Counted from the stretch's first letter, positions 8,400 through 17,870 are shown. The stretch: 25,611 nucleotides of DNA from Nitrosopumilus sp. BACL13 MAG-121220-bin23 (GCA_001437625.1 LIAL01000007.1:1-25611); one strand, 5' to 3'. Notes: generated by a model from the sequence alone, not told the origin. Numbers and translations: made by a program.

Positions 8400-8536
8400 A
8401 TGAAAAATAAAAAATGAAAAAAAGTTGTAATTTTAGTATCTTGGAACAATGCTAAGTCTTGATTTTGAAGATATTGCAATTATTGAAATAATTGCTACTG
8501 CTAAAATCATGGCTGCGATTGTACCAAATTCTGGAA
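8400..8536 (-). repeat. 3' cassette repeat, copy B
   Basis: 137 bp identical to copy A at every base. The identity runs from the terminator through the stop, tail and membrane-helix codons and ends within two bases upstream of the PEFG proline codon. Confidence 0.9.
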
Positions 8537-9299
8537 CTACTAATCCATCGACTATTCCAACTTCTACTGAATCAATAAACATTGAATCCTTACCTTGTTG
8601 GGCAGTTACTGTGTATGTTCCATCTTGTGACCATAATGATCCACCAACTGAAATGTCTGTAGCAAAGTCACCGTTTAATTCTGGTGATGTTTGATCAACT
8701 GACATTAAATTTCCATTTGGTGCAGTTACTGTAAACGTAACATCCTCGTTGGTTTTACTTGTGTGGCCTATGATTCCAATAGTATCTGATCCTTCCATAG
8801 CATTTGCTGTTATGGATAACCCCTGTTTCTTACTCATTGATTCATCAGAAGATTTTTCTAACGATCCACTAGTTTGACTTGATACCATGCTTGAATCTTT
8901 TGTAGATGTTTCTGCAGTCATTCCACTATTTACATCGACACTAAGTGTGATGCTGTATAGTAGTGATGTTCCCTGATTAGCTTTTATTTTATACATTCCA
9001 TCTTGTTTCCAATTAGAAACATTGAATTCTGTACTAAATTCACCATTTGCATTTGGTGTTACTTGATCAACACCGACAACATTTGATCCATTTGGAGATA
9101 TTACTCTGATAGTGATATCTGTAATATTTGATGTAGTCTCCCCATTGATCGTGATTATGTTGTCTCCTTCTACTGCTGTAGCTGTTAATGACATTCCAGA
9201 TTGTGCTGCAAAGACATCCTGGTTAACCGAAGTTACTGACACTAATGCTACTGCCATTAAAGCTAGGCAAATTGATCTTGTTGAATTTTTGAAATTCAT
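8433..9299 (-). CDS. Exported surface protein with two Ig-like repeats and PEFG tail (3)
   Basis: 288 aa. A signal peptide covers about residues 1-32. Two homologous beta domains follow at about 35-123 (GMSLTATAVEGDNIITINGE) and 160-250 (GLSITANAMEGSDTIGIIGH). They share the later motifs SPNG/APNG, VDQ, NGEFST/NGDFAT and QDGMYKI/QDGTYTV. A Ser-rich linker (124-158) joins them. PEFG is at 256-259 with the same membrane helix and VPRY tail as its neighbours. It lacks the second beta-domain type of paralogs 1, 2 and 4; the sorting tail follows the second Ig-like domain directly. GGTATTTATG on the plus strand at 9322-9331 is the likely TATA region, 23-32 bp before the ATG. Confidence 0.82.
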   Translation of the reverse strand: MNFKNSTRSICLALMAVALVSVTSVNQDVFAAQSGMSLTATAVEGDNIITINGETTSNITDITIRVISPNGSNVVGVDQVTPNANGEFSTEFNVSNWKQDGMYKIKANQGTSLLYSITLSVDVNSGMTAETSTKDSSMVSSQTSGSLEKSSDESMSKKQGLSITANAMEGSDTIGIIGHTSKTNEDVTFTVTAPNGNLMSVDQTSPELNGDFATDISVGGSLWSQDGTYTVTAQQGKDSMFIDSVEVGIVDGLVVPEFGTIAAMILAVAIISIIAISSKSRLSIVPRY

Positions 9300-9321
9300 C
9301 TAGTTGCAATCATGACAACTC

Positions 9322-9331
9322 GGTATTTATG
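9322..9331 (-). promoter_or_regulatory. TATA box of surface-protein gene 3
   Basis: CATAAATACC on the minus strand, 23-32 bp before the ATG at 9299. It is nearly the same element as before gene 2. Confidence 0.5.
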
Positions 9332-9343
9332 TATATATAACAC

Positions 9344-9506
9344 ATGAAAAAAAGTTGTAATTTTAGTATCTTGGAACAATGCTAAGTCTTGATTTTGAAG
9401 ATATTGCAATTATTGAAATAATTGCTACTGCTAAAATCATGGCTGCGATTGTACCAAATTCTGGAATTACAAAGGTACCAATAATCTCAATTTGTTCAGT
9501 TCCTGC
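9344..9506 (-). repeat. 3' cassette repeat, copy C
   Basis: 163 bp identical to 7543-7705. Compared with copy B, the identity with copy A extends further into the coding region (GTEQIEIIGTFVI) but less far into the downstream terminator. Confidence 0.9.
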
Positions 9507-10280
9507 CAAAAAGTTAATTGTTAATGTCCTATCTGTTGATGTTATAATTTCCTCAAAGTCTCCTTCTTCACCATCCACTAATACAAAGAATTCATCATCT
9601 TCATTGTTGATTGTTGCATCCAATACAGACCGTGGAATTGTTAATGTGATGGAACCATCACCAATTGCTTCAATATACAGTAGTAAAGACACTGCATCCA
9701 TATCTGGAATAACGTTGATTAATTTTCCATTTGTAATTTCATATGATATTAAATCTGTAGAATCTTGAATTGTAATTGTTGTTGCAGTAATTATTGAATC
9801 TATGACATCCTCTGCTATGACATCCTCTGCTATGACATCCTCTGCTATGACATCCTCTGCTATGACATCCTCTGCTATGACATCCTCTGCTTCATTTACT
9901 GATACACTTGTAATTCCAGTAAATTCAAAAGACATAACTGCTTGATTATTTTCATTTTGAGTAATTGTAATTTTATACATTCCTGGATCTTTCCAATATG
10001 ACCCACTGGGATTAATTTCTGTACTGAATTTTTTATCTGATCCAACTGTCATTTGATCAAGTTGAACTATATTTCCATTAGGAGATTCAACGATCAGACT
10101 TAGTTGATCTCCTAAAGCAATGTATTTTATTTCTCCAGATACTAAAATTACATCACTTTCTGAATATGATGATTTATCTGTACTAACTACAACTGATCCA
10201 TTTTCTCCAAATACGGGTGAAGCCCCAACACTTGTAATTAAAATTCCAAACAGTACAAAAATCATTAATTTACTTTTCAT
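9363..10280 (-). CDS. Exported surface protein with AEDVI tandem repeats and PEFG tail (4)
   Basis: 305 aa. A signal peptide covers about residues 1-25. The Ig-like domain runs from VVVSTDKSSYSESDVILVSG to about residue 122. Six exact AEDVI repeats occupy residues 131-160 and form an acidic linker. A second beta domain (about 161-268, with VLVDGEEGDFEEI) precedes PEFG (273-276), a membrane helix and the VPRY tail. The family role is presumed to be cell-surface display. TTAAATAT on the minus strand (10303-10310) lies 23-30 bp before the ATG, compatible with a leaderless transcript. The gene is divergent from rpoH. Confidence 0.82.
   Translation of the reverse strand: MKSKLMIFVLFGILITSVGASPVFGENGSVVVSTDKSSYSESDVILVSGEIKYIALGDQLSLIVESPNGNIVQLDQMTVGSDKKFSTEINPSGSYWKDPGMYKITITQNENNQAVMSFEFTGITSVSVNEAEDVIAEDVIAEDVIAEDVIAEDVIAEDVIDSIITATTITIQDSTDLISYEITNGKLINVIPDMDAVSLLLYIEAIGDGSITLTIPRSVLDATINNEDDEFFVLVDGEEGDFEEIITSTDRTLTINFLAGTEQIEIIGTFVIPEFGTIAAMILAVAIISIIAISSKSRLSIVPRY
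9801..9890 (-). repeat. Six perfect 15-bp tandem repeats inside surface-protein gene 4
   Basis: The plus-strand unit TATGACATCCTCTGC occurs six times head to tail without any base difference. Each unit encodes AEDVI on the minus strand. The array is a multiple of three, so copy-number changes keep the reading frame. Confidence 0.98.
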
Positions 10281-10370
10281 TATTTTTTTAAATCTATTTA
10301 TGATATTTAAGGGTGTGAAAAATTTATTGATTATGAAGACTGAGATAGTTTAATTTCAAGTTTCAGATTA

Positions 10371-10382
10371 GATATATATTAA
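10371..10382 (+). promoter_or_regulatory. Promoter of the rpoH-rpoB-rpoA operon
   Basis: GATATATATTAA fits an archaeal TATA box. Transcription would start near 10400, giving rpoH an untranslated leader of about 55 bases, unlike the apparently leaderless metabolic genes in this window. Confidence 0.5.
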
Positions 10383-10456
10383 CCGGAACGTGATTTTTTT
10401 CAGTTTGTGTACATTATTTACTATTACATTTAATGTTAGATCTGGGGGTTTCCTAA

Positions 10457-10708
10457 ATGGCAATTAAGAAAAATCAAGTACTAGTACCTGATCATATCTA
10501 TGTTCCAAAACATGAAATTATTTCAATGTCTGATGCTGAAGAAGTTTTAAAAAAATATAATTGTAAACCAACTGAATTACCATTAATTTTTGTAAATGAT
10601 CCTGCTATTATGGGACTTGGAGTAAAACCTGGTGATATGATAAAAATTACCAGATCTAGTCCAACTGCTGGCGAGAGTCTTTACTATCGTTATGTGGTGG
10701 AGGTCTAA
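10457..10708 (+). CDS. rpoH: DNA-directed RNA polymerase subunit H (Rpo5)
   Basis: 83 aa, typical for archaeal subunit H, which corresponds to the C-terminal assembly domain of eukaryotic Rpb5. Signatures are VPDHIYVPKHEI (10-21) and IMGLGVKPGDMIKITRSSPTAGES, ending YYRYVVEV. It binds near the downstream DNA channel of RNA polymerase. It starts the polymerase operon, and its end carries the GTGGAGG-like ribosome-binding sequence for rpoB. Confidence 0.96.
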   Translation: MAIKKNQVLVPDHIYVPKHEIISMSDAEEVLKKYNCKPTELPLIFVNDPAIMGLGVKPGDMIKITRSSPTAGESLYYRYVVEV

Positions 10709-10710
10709 AT

Positions 10711-13700
10711 TTGGTTCACTCTGCTAACAAACGATGGCCTATAATTCAAGATATTTTAAAACGTGAAGGAATTGCAAAACAGCACTTAAACTCTTTTGAT
10801 GAATTTTTAGAACATGGATTACAAAGTATTATCAACGAAGTTGCACAAATTGATATTGAAAATGCTGAATATCCATATAAAATTCAATTAGGAAAAGTTA
10901 AACTTCAACAACCAAGAATGATGGAACTTGATGGTTCTATTACTCATATTACTCCAGCTGAAGCAAGATTGAGAAACGTATCTTACTCTGCACCTGTTAT
11001 GATGGAAGCTAGTGTTATAGAAGATGGAAAAATTCTGGAATCTCGATTTGTACACATCGGTGACGTACCTGTAATGGCAAAATCTAATGCATGTATTTTA
11101 AATAATTTCTCTAATCAAAAATTAATTGAACATGGTGAAGACCCAATGGATCCTGGCGGTTATTTCATCATTAATGGATCTGAAAGAGTTATTGTTGGTT
11201 TAGAAGATCTTTCTTACAATAAAATTATTGTTGATAAAGAAACTGTCGGTGGTAATATTGTTTTCAAAGCTAAAGTATACTCATCAATTGTTGGTTACCG
11301 TGCAAAATTAGAACTTGTAATGAAAAATGATGGATTAATTGTTGCTAGAATTCCTGGTTCCCCTGTTGATATTCCAGTTGTTACTTTGATGAGAGCACTT
11401 GGATTAGAATCTGACAAAGAAATTGCAGCAGTTGTTTCTCTAGTTGATGAACTTCAAGATGAACTTGAAGGATCATTTGAAAAAGCAGGAGATGTTCCTA
11501 CAGCCAAAGATGCTGTTGTTTACATCAGTAAAAGAATTGCACCTGGAATGTTAGAGGAATTTCAAATTAAACGTGCTGAGACTTTACTTGATTGGGGTCT
11601 ATTACCTCACTTGGGTAAACATCCTGAAAATAGAAAAGAAAAAGCACAATTCTTAGGTGAAGCAGCTTGTAAATTATTAGAATTAAAACTTGGTTGGATT
11701 ACTCCTGATGATAAAGATCACTATGGAAATAAAGTAATCAAATTTGCAGGTCAAATGCTTGCAGATTTGTTTAGAACTGCATTTAGAAATTTAGTCAGAG
11801 ATATGAAATATCAATTAGAACGCTCTGGTCAAAAACGTGGAATTAATGCCGTTGCAGCAGCCATTCGTCCGGGAATCATCACTGATAAACTAAACAATGC
11901 TATTGCAACTGGAAACTGGGGTCGTGGCCGTGTTGGAGTTACACAATTACTTGATAGAACTAATTATCTTTCAACAATTAGCCATCTTAGAAGAATTCAA
12001 TCTCCACTTAGTAGAACTCAACCAAACTTCGAAGCAAGAGATTTGCATGCAACACACTTTGGAAGAATCTGTCCTAGTGAAACACCTGAAGGCTCAAACT
12101 GTGGTTTAGTAAAAAATCTTGCATTATCTGGAATTATTTCTGTAAACGTTCCTTCTGAAGAACTTGTTGAAAAACTGTTTGATCTTGGAACTGTACATTT
12201 CTTTGATGCAAAAGATGATTTGAAAAAGGATGGAACTAGAATATTTGTTGATGGTCGTTTAATTGGATATCATAAAGATGGAATTGAACTATCTGAATCT
12301 CTTAGAGATCTTAGAAGAAATTCAAAAATCCATCCTCATATTGGAGTTTCATTCCATAAATCTGATGAACATGATGATGCAACAAGAAGAATGTATGTCA
12401 ATTGTAATGCTGGTCGAGTCTTAAGACCGTTAATAATTATCAAAGATGGCAAGGCATTGTTAACATCAGATCTTTTAGATAAGATTTCAAAGAAATTACT
12501 TTCTTGGACTGATCTTTTGAGAATGAGTGTTTTAGAATTAATTGATGCTAATGAGGAAGAAAATTGTTATGTTGCATTAGATGATAGTGATACTAAGAAA
12601 CATACTCATCTTGAAGTATTCCCACCATCAATTTTAGGTGCAGGTGCTTCTATTATTCCATATCCTGAACATAACCAATCTCCAAGAAATACATATGAAT
12701 CTGCAATGGCAAAACAAAGTTTAGGATTTTCAACACCAATGATGAACACTAGTACATACGTTAGACAACATCTTATGTTATATCCACAAGTTCCAGCTGT
12801 CAATACCAAAGCAATGAAACTTTTGGGATTAGAAGATAGACCAGCAGGCCAGAATTGTGTTGTTGCAGTATTACCATTTGATGGTTATAACATTGAGGAT
12901 GCAATTGTTCTAAGTCAGTCTTCTGTTGATAGAGGATTAGGAAGAACATTTTTCTTTAGAATTTATGATGCAGAAGCAAAACAATACCCTGGTGGAATGA
13001 GAGACAGCTTCCAAATTCCAAATGCTGAAGATAATATTAGAGGGTATAAGGGTGAGCGTGCATATAGATTACTTGAAGACGATGGTATTGTAGCATCTGA
13101 ATCTGCTGTTAAAGGTGGAGATATTTTAATTGGTAAAACTAGTCCTCCTAGATTTATGGAAGAATATAGAGAGTTTGAATCATCTGGTCCCTATAGACGA
13201 GATACTTCAATTGGTGTAAGACCATCTGAAACTGGTGTCATTGATACTGTTGTTATGACTCAATCCAATGAAGGTGGAAAAATGTATAAAATTAGAGTAA
13301 GAGATATGAGAATTCCTGAGATTGGAGATAAATTTGCTTCAAGACATGGACAAAAAGGTGTAATGGGTATTTTAGCAAAAGCTGAAGATTTACCATACAC
13401 TGCTGAAGGTATATCTCCTGATGTTTTGATTAATCCTCATGCATTCCCTTCAAGAATGACTGTTGGAATGATGATGGAGTCTGTCTGTGGAAAAGCTGCA
13501 TCATTTCGTGGAAAAAGATTTGATGGTTCTGCATTTGTCGGAGAAAAAATGGATGAAGTTAAAGCAGTAATGGATGAACATAATTTCAAATATTCTGGTA
13601 AAGAAATAATGTATGACGGAAGATCTGGAAAGGCATTTCCAGTTGATGTTTTTATTGGTGTTGTATATTATCAAAAACTCCATCACATGGTTGCAGATAA

Positions 13701-14061
13701 AATCCATGCAAGAGCACGTGGACAAGTTCAGATGTTAACTAAACAACCAACTGAAGGAAGAGCAAGAGGTGGTGGATTAAGATTTGGTGAAATGGAGAGA
13801 GACTGCTTAATTGCTTATGGTGCTTCAATGATTTTAAAAGATAGATTACTTGATGAATCTGACAAATCTGATATTTTTGTATGTGAAAGATGTGGACTTG
13901 TAGCATACCATGATGTTAAACAAAGAAAGTATGTTTGCAGAGTTTGTGGTGATAAGGCTAAAGTATCTTCTGTATCTGTAGCATATGCTTTCAAACTATT
14001 GCTACAAGAAATGCAAAGCCTAAATATTGCACCAAGATTGTTGATAAAGGAGAAACTGTAA
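10711..14061 (+). CDS. rpoB: DNA-directed RNA polymerase subunit B (Rpo2, undivided)
   Basis: 1116 aa, one continuous B subunit, not split into B' and B'' as in many euryarchaeal methanogens. It forms one wall of the active cleft. Visible landmarks: DPGGYFIINGSERVIVGLEDL near 147-167, HFGRICPSETPEGSNCGLVKNLAL near 450, GYNIEDAIVLSQSSVDRG, KFASRHGQKGV, and the C-terminal zinc site C1058, C1061, C1076, C1079 (CERCG..CRVCG). The start is a TTG two bases after the rpoH stop, preceded by a GGAGG sequence. An ATG three bases after its stop begins rpoA. Confidence 0.97.
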   Translation: MVHSANKRWPIIQDILKREGIAKQHLNSFDEFLEHGLQSIINEVAQIDIENAEYPYKIQLGKVKLQQPRMMELDGSITHITPAEARLRNVSYSAPVMMEASVIEDGKILESRFVHIGDVPVMAKSNACILNNFSNQKLIEHGEDPMDPGGYFIINGSERVIVGLEDLSYNKIIVDKETVGGNIVFKAKVYSSIVGYRAKLELVMKNDGLIVARIPGSPVDIPVVTLMRALGLESDKEIAAVVSLVDELQDELEGSFEKAGDVPTAKDAVVYISKRIAPGMLEEFQIKRAETLLDWGLLPHLGKHPENRKEKAQFLGEAACKLLELKLGWITPDDKDHYGNKVIKFAGQMLADLFRTAFRNLVRDMKYQLERSGQKRGINAVAAAIRPGIITDKLNNAIATGNWGRGRVGVTQLLDRTNYLSTISHLRRIQSPLSRTQPNFEARDLHATHFGRICPSETPEGSNCGLVKNLALSGIISVNVPSEELVEKLFDLGTVHFFDAKDDLKKDGTRIFVDGRLIGYHKDGIELSESLRDLRRNSKIHPHIGVSFHKSDEHDDATRRMYVNCNAGRVLRPLIIIKDGKALLTSDLLDKISKKLLSWTDLLRMSVLELIDANEEENCYVALDDSDTKKHTHLEVFPPSILGAGASIIPYPEHNQSPRNTYESAMAKQSLGFSTPMMNTSTYVRQHLMLYPQVPAVNTKAMKLLGLEDRPAGQNCVVAVLPFDGYNIEDAIVLSQSSVDRGLGRTFFFRIYDAEAKQYPGGMRDSFQIPNAEDNIRGYKGERAYRLLEDDGIVASESAVKGGDILIGKTSPPRFMEEYREFESSGPYRRDTSIGVRPSETGVIDTVVMTQSNEGGKMYKIRVRDMRIPEIGDKFASRHGQKGVMGILAKAEDLPYTAEGISPDVLINPHAFPSRMTVGMMMESVCGKAASFRGKRFDGSAFVGEKMDEVKAVMDEHNFKYSGKEIMYDGRSGKAFPVDVFIGVVYYQKLHHMVADKIHARARGQVQMLTKQPTEGRARGGGLRFGEMERDCLIAYGASMILKDRLLDESDKSDIFVCERCGLVAYHDVKQRKYVCRVCGDKAKVSSVSVAYAFKLLLQEMQSLNIAPRLLIKEKL

Positions 14062-14064
14062 GAT

Positions 14065-17000
14065 ATGTCTATTCAAGCAATTAAAGCAATTGATGGAATT
14101 CGTTTCTCTGTATGGTCTCCAACAGAAGTTAGAAAATACTCTGTTGCTGAAATTACTGCTCCTGAAACATATGATGAAGATGGAATGCCAGTTCAAGGCG
14201 GTCTTATGGATGGTAGATTGGGTACTCTTGAACCTGGACAAAAATGCTTAACTTGTGGAAATACTGCAGCCCGATGTCCTGGACACTTTGGACATATTGA
14301 ACTTGCAGAACCTATTTTGCATATTGCATTTATTGATAATATTTACAAATTATTACAATCTACATGTCGTTCTTGTGCAAGATTAAAAGTTCCACAAGAT
14401 GATCTTAATGCATTTCAACATATTAAAGATAAAGGATCTTCTTACACCATAATTTCACAAAAACGTATTCCTGAACAAATTATTGAAAAAGCAAAAAAAG
14501 CAAAAGAATGTCCTCATTGTGGAAAAACACAATTTGAATTAGTATTTACAAAACCAACAATTTTTGTAGAAAAAACAGAAATTGGTGAACATCGTTTATT
14601 GCCAATTACAATTAGAGAAAGATTCACACAAATTATCGATGATGATTTGTCTTTGTTAAATTATGATCCTATAACTGCAAGACCAGAATGGTTTATTCTT
14701 CAAGCCTTACCTGTACCACCTGTAACTGTTAGACCTTCAATTATTCTTGAAACTGGAATTAGATCCGAAGATGATTTAACCCATAAAATGGTAGATATCA
14801 TTAGAGTAAATCAAAGACTAAAAGAAAGTAAAGAGGCTGGAACTCCACCATTAATTGTTCAAGATTTAGTTGATTTGTTACAATACCATTCAACTACATA
14901 TTTCGATAATGAGGTTTCTGGAATTCCACAAGCTCATCATCGTTCTGGACGACCTCTCAAGACGTTAACTCAACGACTCAAAGGAAAAGAAGGTAGATTC
15001 AGAGGTTCATTATCTGGAAAAAGAGTTGACTTTTCTAGTAGAACTGTAATTTCACCTGATCCTAACTTAGATTTGTCTGAAGTAGGTGTTCCTGAACAAG
15101 TTGCAATGAAGTTAACTATTCCTGAAATTGTAACTGAATGGAATATTGAAAGAATGCGAACTCTAGTAATTAATGGACCTGATAAATTCCCAGGTGTAAA
15201 CTATATTGTAAGACCTGATGGTGTTAAAATTAGATTAGATTTTGTTGAAGATCGTTCAACAATTGCTGAATCCCTTGAAATTGGATATTTGATAGAGAGA
15301 CATCTTGCTAACAAAGATATTGTAATGTTTAACCGACAACCATCACTTCACCAGATGTCAATTATGGCTCACTATGTGCGAGTACTTCCAGGAAAGACTT
15401 TCAGATTACACCCATCTGTTTGTCCACCGTATAACGCAGACTTTGATGGTGATGAGATGAATCTTCATGTTCCTCAAAGTGAGGAAGCAAGAGCAGAAGC
15501 AATTCTATTGATGAGAGTTCAGGATCAACTAATTTCTCCAAGATATGGTGGTCCGATTATCGGGGCACTAAGAGACTTTGTTACTGGTGCTTATCTTCTT
15601 ACAAAAGATGATACGACTTTAAGTATTCAAGAATTTTCAAATTATGCCATGCTTGGTGGATATTCAGATCCACTTCCAAAGCCTGGAACTAAAACAAAAG
15701 ATGGTCCTGCATATACTGGAAAGCAATTATTTTCCCTATTCTTACCAAGTGACTTTAACTATGTACTTACATCAAAATGGTCAAAGGGTACTGGTGGAAA
15801 ACCAAAAGATGTTGTAATTAAAAATGGTGAATTAATCAGTGGTGTAATTGATAAGACTTCAATTGGTGCAGAAGAACCAGAGAGTGTCTTACACAGAATT
15901 ACCAAAGATTATGGAAATGAGGCTGGAAAGAATTTCTTAAATTCAATTTTAATTATGGTAAAACAATTCATCACCCATTATGGATTTAGTTATGGTTATG
16001 GTGATCTTGAAGTTCCAGAAAAGAACGTTAAAGAAATCTTAGATGATATCCAATCAACTTATGATGTTGTATCTGACTTGACTGACCAATATGAAAAAGG
16101 AACATTGAAACTTACTAGAGGTATGAAAGCTGAAGAAGCATTAGAGGCATACATTGTTAATGAATTAGGTAAAGCAAGAGAGAAAGCAGGCGCTACTGCA
16201 AATGATTCTCTTGATGATGGTAATGCTGGAAAAATCATGGCAACAACTGGTGCTAGAGGTTCAGCACTTAACGTCGGTCAAATGGCTGGTGCGTTAGGTC
16301 AACAATCAAGAAGAGGAAATAGAATGAATGATGGTTATGCAAATCGTGCATTAACTCACTATAAAGAACATGATAGTAATCCTGATGCTCATGGATTTGT
16401 AAAATCCAATTACAGAACCGGTCTTACTACATTAGAATTCTTCTTCCACGCAATGGGTGGTCGTGAAGGACTTGTAGATACTGCAGTCAGAACACAACAA
16501 AGTGGTTACATGCAGCGTAGACTGATTAACGCACTTGAGCATATTAGATTAGAATATGATGGAACTGTAAGAGACCCACACGGTCACATTGTTCAATTCC
16601 TTTATGGTGAGGATGGAATTGATGTACAGAAAAGTGATCATGGTGAGGCATTTAATCCAAGCAGATTAGCAGAATCTCAAATCATGATTGATTCTGGATC
16701 TAAAGCTACCAAAGATGAAATTGAAACACTTGCTAAGAAATATACTGCAACATTCAATCCAAGATTAACTAAACTTGTAATTGATGCATTAAACAAATCT
16801 AATCTAAGTAAATCTGGTGTTGAAATCGTATGTAAGAAAGGTCTTTCACTTTACAACAAGGCTCGTGCAGAACCTGGTCAAGCCGTGGGAATTGTCACCG
16901 CACAATCTATTGGTGAACCTGGTACACAGATGACTCTAAGAACATTCCACTTTGCAGGAATTAAAGAAAGAAACGTTACATTGGGTCTTCCAAGATTAAT

Positions 17001-17865
17001 TGAACTAGTTGATGCAAGAAAGAAACCAGTTACACCAACTATGGATATTTACTTAGATAAAGAACATAAAACTAACCGAGAAAAAGCAATTGAAGTTGCA
17101 AGAAATGTCTTACAAACTAAAGTAAGTGCATTAATCACTGATACTGAAACTGATTATTCTACTAACATTAAATTAATTTTAAGTGAAAACAGACTTAGAG
17201 AAAGAGGTTGCTCTGTTGCAGAAGTTGAAGCTGCACTTTCATCAAATAAAAAGTTCAAGATGGAAGTAACTGGTGAATTAATCACTTTGAATTTAGTTGA
17301 AGAATGTGATACTGCAACTGCAATTGGAATTAGAAATAAAGTTCTCAATACTACTGTTAAAGGAGTTCCAGATATTGAACGTGTAACATTAGTTCAAAAA
17401 GATGATGAATGGGTAATTCAAACTACTGGTTCAAATATTGCAAAATTACTTGAGGTTAAAGGTATCGATAAAAGAAATGTTAGAACAAACAATGTCTTTG
17501 AAATTGCAGGAACTTTGGGTATTGAAGCTGCAAGAAATGCATTAATCAGTGAACTACAGCACACACTGGGAGATCAAGGTTTAGAAGTTGACAATAGATA
17601 CATCATGTTGGTATCTGATTTGATGTGTTCTAGAGGTTACATGCAACAAATTGGTAGACATGGTATTGCTGGTACTAAAGATAGTGTTCTTGCAAGAGCT
17701 GCATTTGAAATTACTGTACCAACTCTTGCACATGCTGCTCTTGCTGGAGAAGTTGAGGCACTTAGAGGTATTACTGAAAACGTAATTGTTGGTAGCCAAA
17801 TTCCAATTGGAAGTGGTACTGTTGACTTGTACATGCAAGTTAGCAAGAAAAGATCAGATAAGTGA
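14065..17865 (+). CDS. rpoA: DNA-directed RNA polymerase subunit A, fused A'-A''
   Basis: 1266 aa, the largest catalytic subunit. Zinc motifs are CLTCGNTAARCPGHFGHIEL near 72 and CRSC...CPHCG near 108-155. The catalytic Mg-binding motif NADFDGDEMN has D459, D461 and D463. The bridge helix is GLVDTAVRTQQSGYMQRRL near 810. The A''-type half carries PGQAVGIVTAQSIGEPGTQM (trigger-loop region). Most archaea split this subunit into rpoA1 and rpoA2, with the break near residue 875 here, but there is no stop or frameshift. An undivided A subunit is a known trait of Thaumarchaeota. GGAGAA within the end of rpoB is the probable ribosome-binding site. Confidence 0.97.
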   Translation: MSIQAIKAIDGIRFSVWSPTEVRKYSVAEITAPETYDEDGMPVQGGLMDGRLGTLEPGQKCLTCGNTAARCPGHFGHIELAEPILHIAFIDNIYKLLQSTCRSCARLKVPQDDLNAFQHIKDKGSSYTIISQKRIPEQIIEKAKKAKECPHCGKTQFELVFTKPTIFVEKTEIGEHRLLPITIRERFTQIIDDDLSLLNYDPITARPEWFILQALPVPPVTVRPSIILETGIRSEDDLTHKMVDIIRVNQRLKESKEAGTPPLIVQDLVDLLQYHSTTYFDNEVSGIPQAHHRSGRPLKTLTQRLKGKEGRFRGSLSGKRVDFSSRTVISPDPNLDLSEVGVPEQVAMKLTIPEIVTEWNIERMRTLVINGPDKFPGVNYIVRPDGVKIRLDFVEDRSTIAESLEIGYLIERHLANKDIVMFNRQPSLHQMSIMAHYVRVLPGKTFRLHPSVCPPYNADFDGDEMNLHVPQSEEARAEAILLMRVQDQLISPRYGGPIIGALRDFVTGAYLLTKDDTTLSIQEFSNYAMLGGYSDPLPKPGTKTKDGPAYTGKQLFSLFLPSDFNYVLTSKWSKGTGGKPKDVVIKNGELISGVIDKTSIGAEEPESVLHRITKDYGNEAGKNFLNSILIMVKQFITHYGFSYGYGDLEVPEKNVKEILDDIQSTYDVVSDLTDQYEKGTLKLTRGMKAEEALEAYIVNELGKAREKAGATANDSLDDGNAGKIMATTGARGSALNVGQMAGALGQQSRRGNRMNDGYANRALTHYKEHDSNPDAHGFVKSNYRTGLTTLEFFFHAMGGREGLVDTAVRTQQSGYMQRRLINALEHIRLEYDGTVRDPHGHIVQFLYGEDGIDVQKSDHGEAFNPSRLAESQIMIDSGSKATKDEIETLAKKYTATFNPRLTKLVIDALNKSNLSKSGVEIVCKKGLSLYNKARAEPGQAVGIVTAQSIGEPGTQMTLRTFHFAGIKERNVTLGLPRLIELVDARKKPVTPTMDIYLDKEHKTNREKAIEVARNVLQTKVSALITDTETDYSTNIKLILSENRLRERGCSVAEVEAALSSNKKFKMEVTGELITLNLVEECDTATAIGIRNKVLNTTVKGVPDIERVTLVQKDDEWVIQTTGSNIAKLLEVKGIDKRNVRTNNVFEIAGTLGIEAARNALISELQHTLGDQGLEVDNRYIMLVSDLMCSRGYMQQIGRHGIAGTKDSVLARAAFEITVPTLAHAALAGEVEALRGITENVIVGSQIPIGSGTVDLYMQVSKKRSDK

Positions 17866-17870
17866 TAATT

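Noticed and set aside
7578..9768. Three plus-strand reading frames with the same N-terminus (MLSLDFEDIAIIEI) at 7578, 8449 and 9379
   Set aside because: They are antisense to the identical 3' cassette repeats of the minus-strand surface-protein genes; the similarity comes from the DNA repeat, and the coding signal (signal peptide, PEFG tail) is on the minus strand.
9801..9890. CRISPR-like array
   Set aside because: The units are contiguous 15-bp copies with no spacers and encode a pentapeptide repeat inside a gene.
13501..13725. Minus-strand frames inside rpoB, rpoA and rps7
   Set aside because: They are antisense shadows of strongly recognisable polymerase and ribosomal genes and lack protein-like composition.
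17862..17870. GTG start for the Sm-like protein overlapping the rpoA stop
   Set aside because: It adds only three residues outside the Sm fold; the ATG at 17871 gives the family's usual N-terminus.
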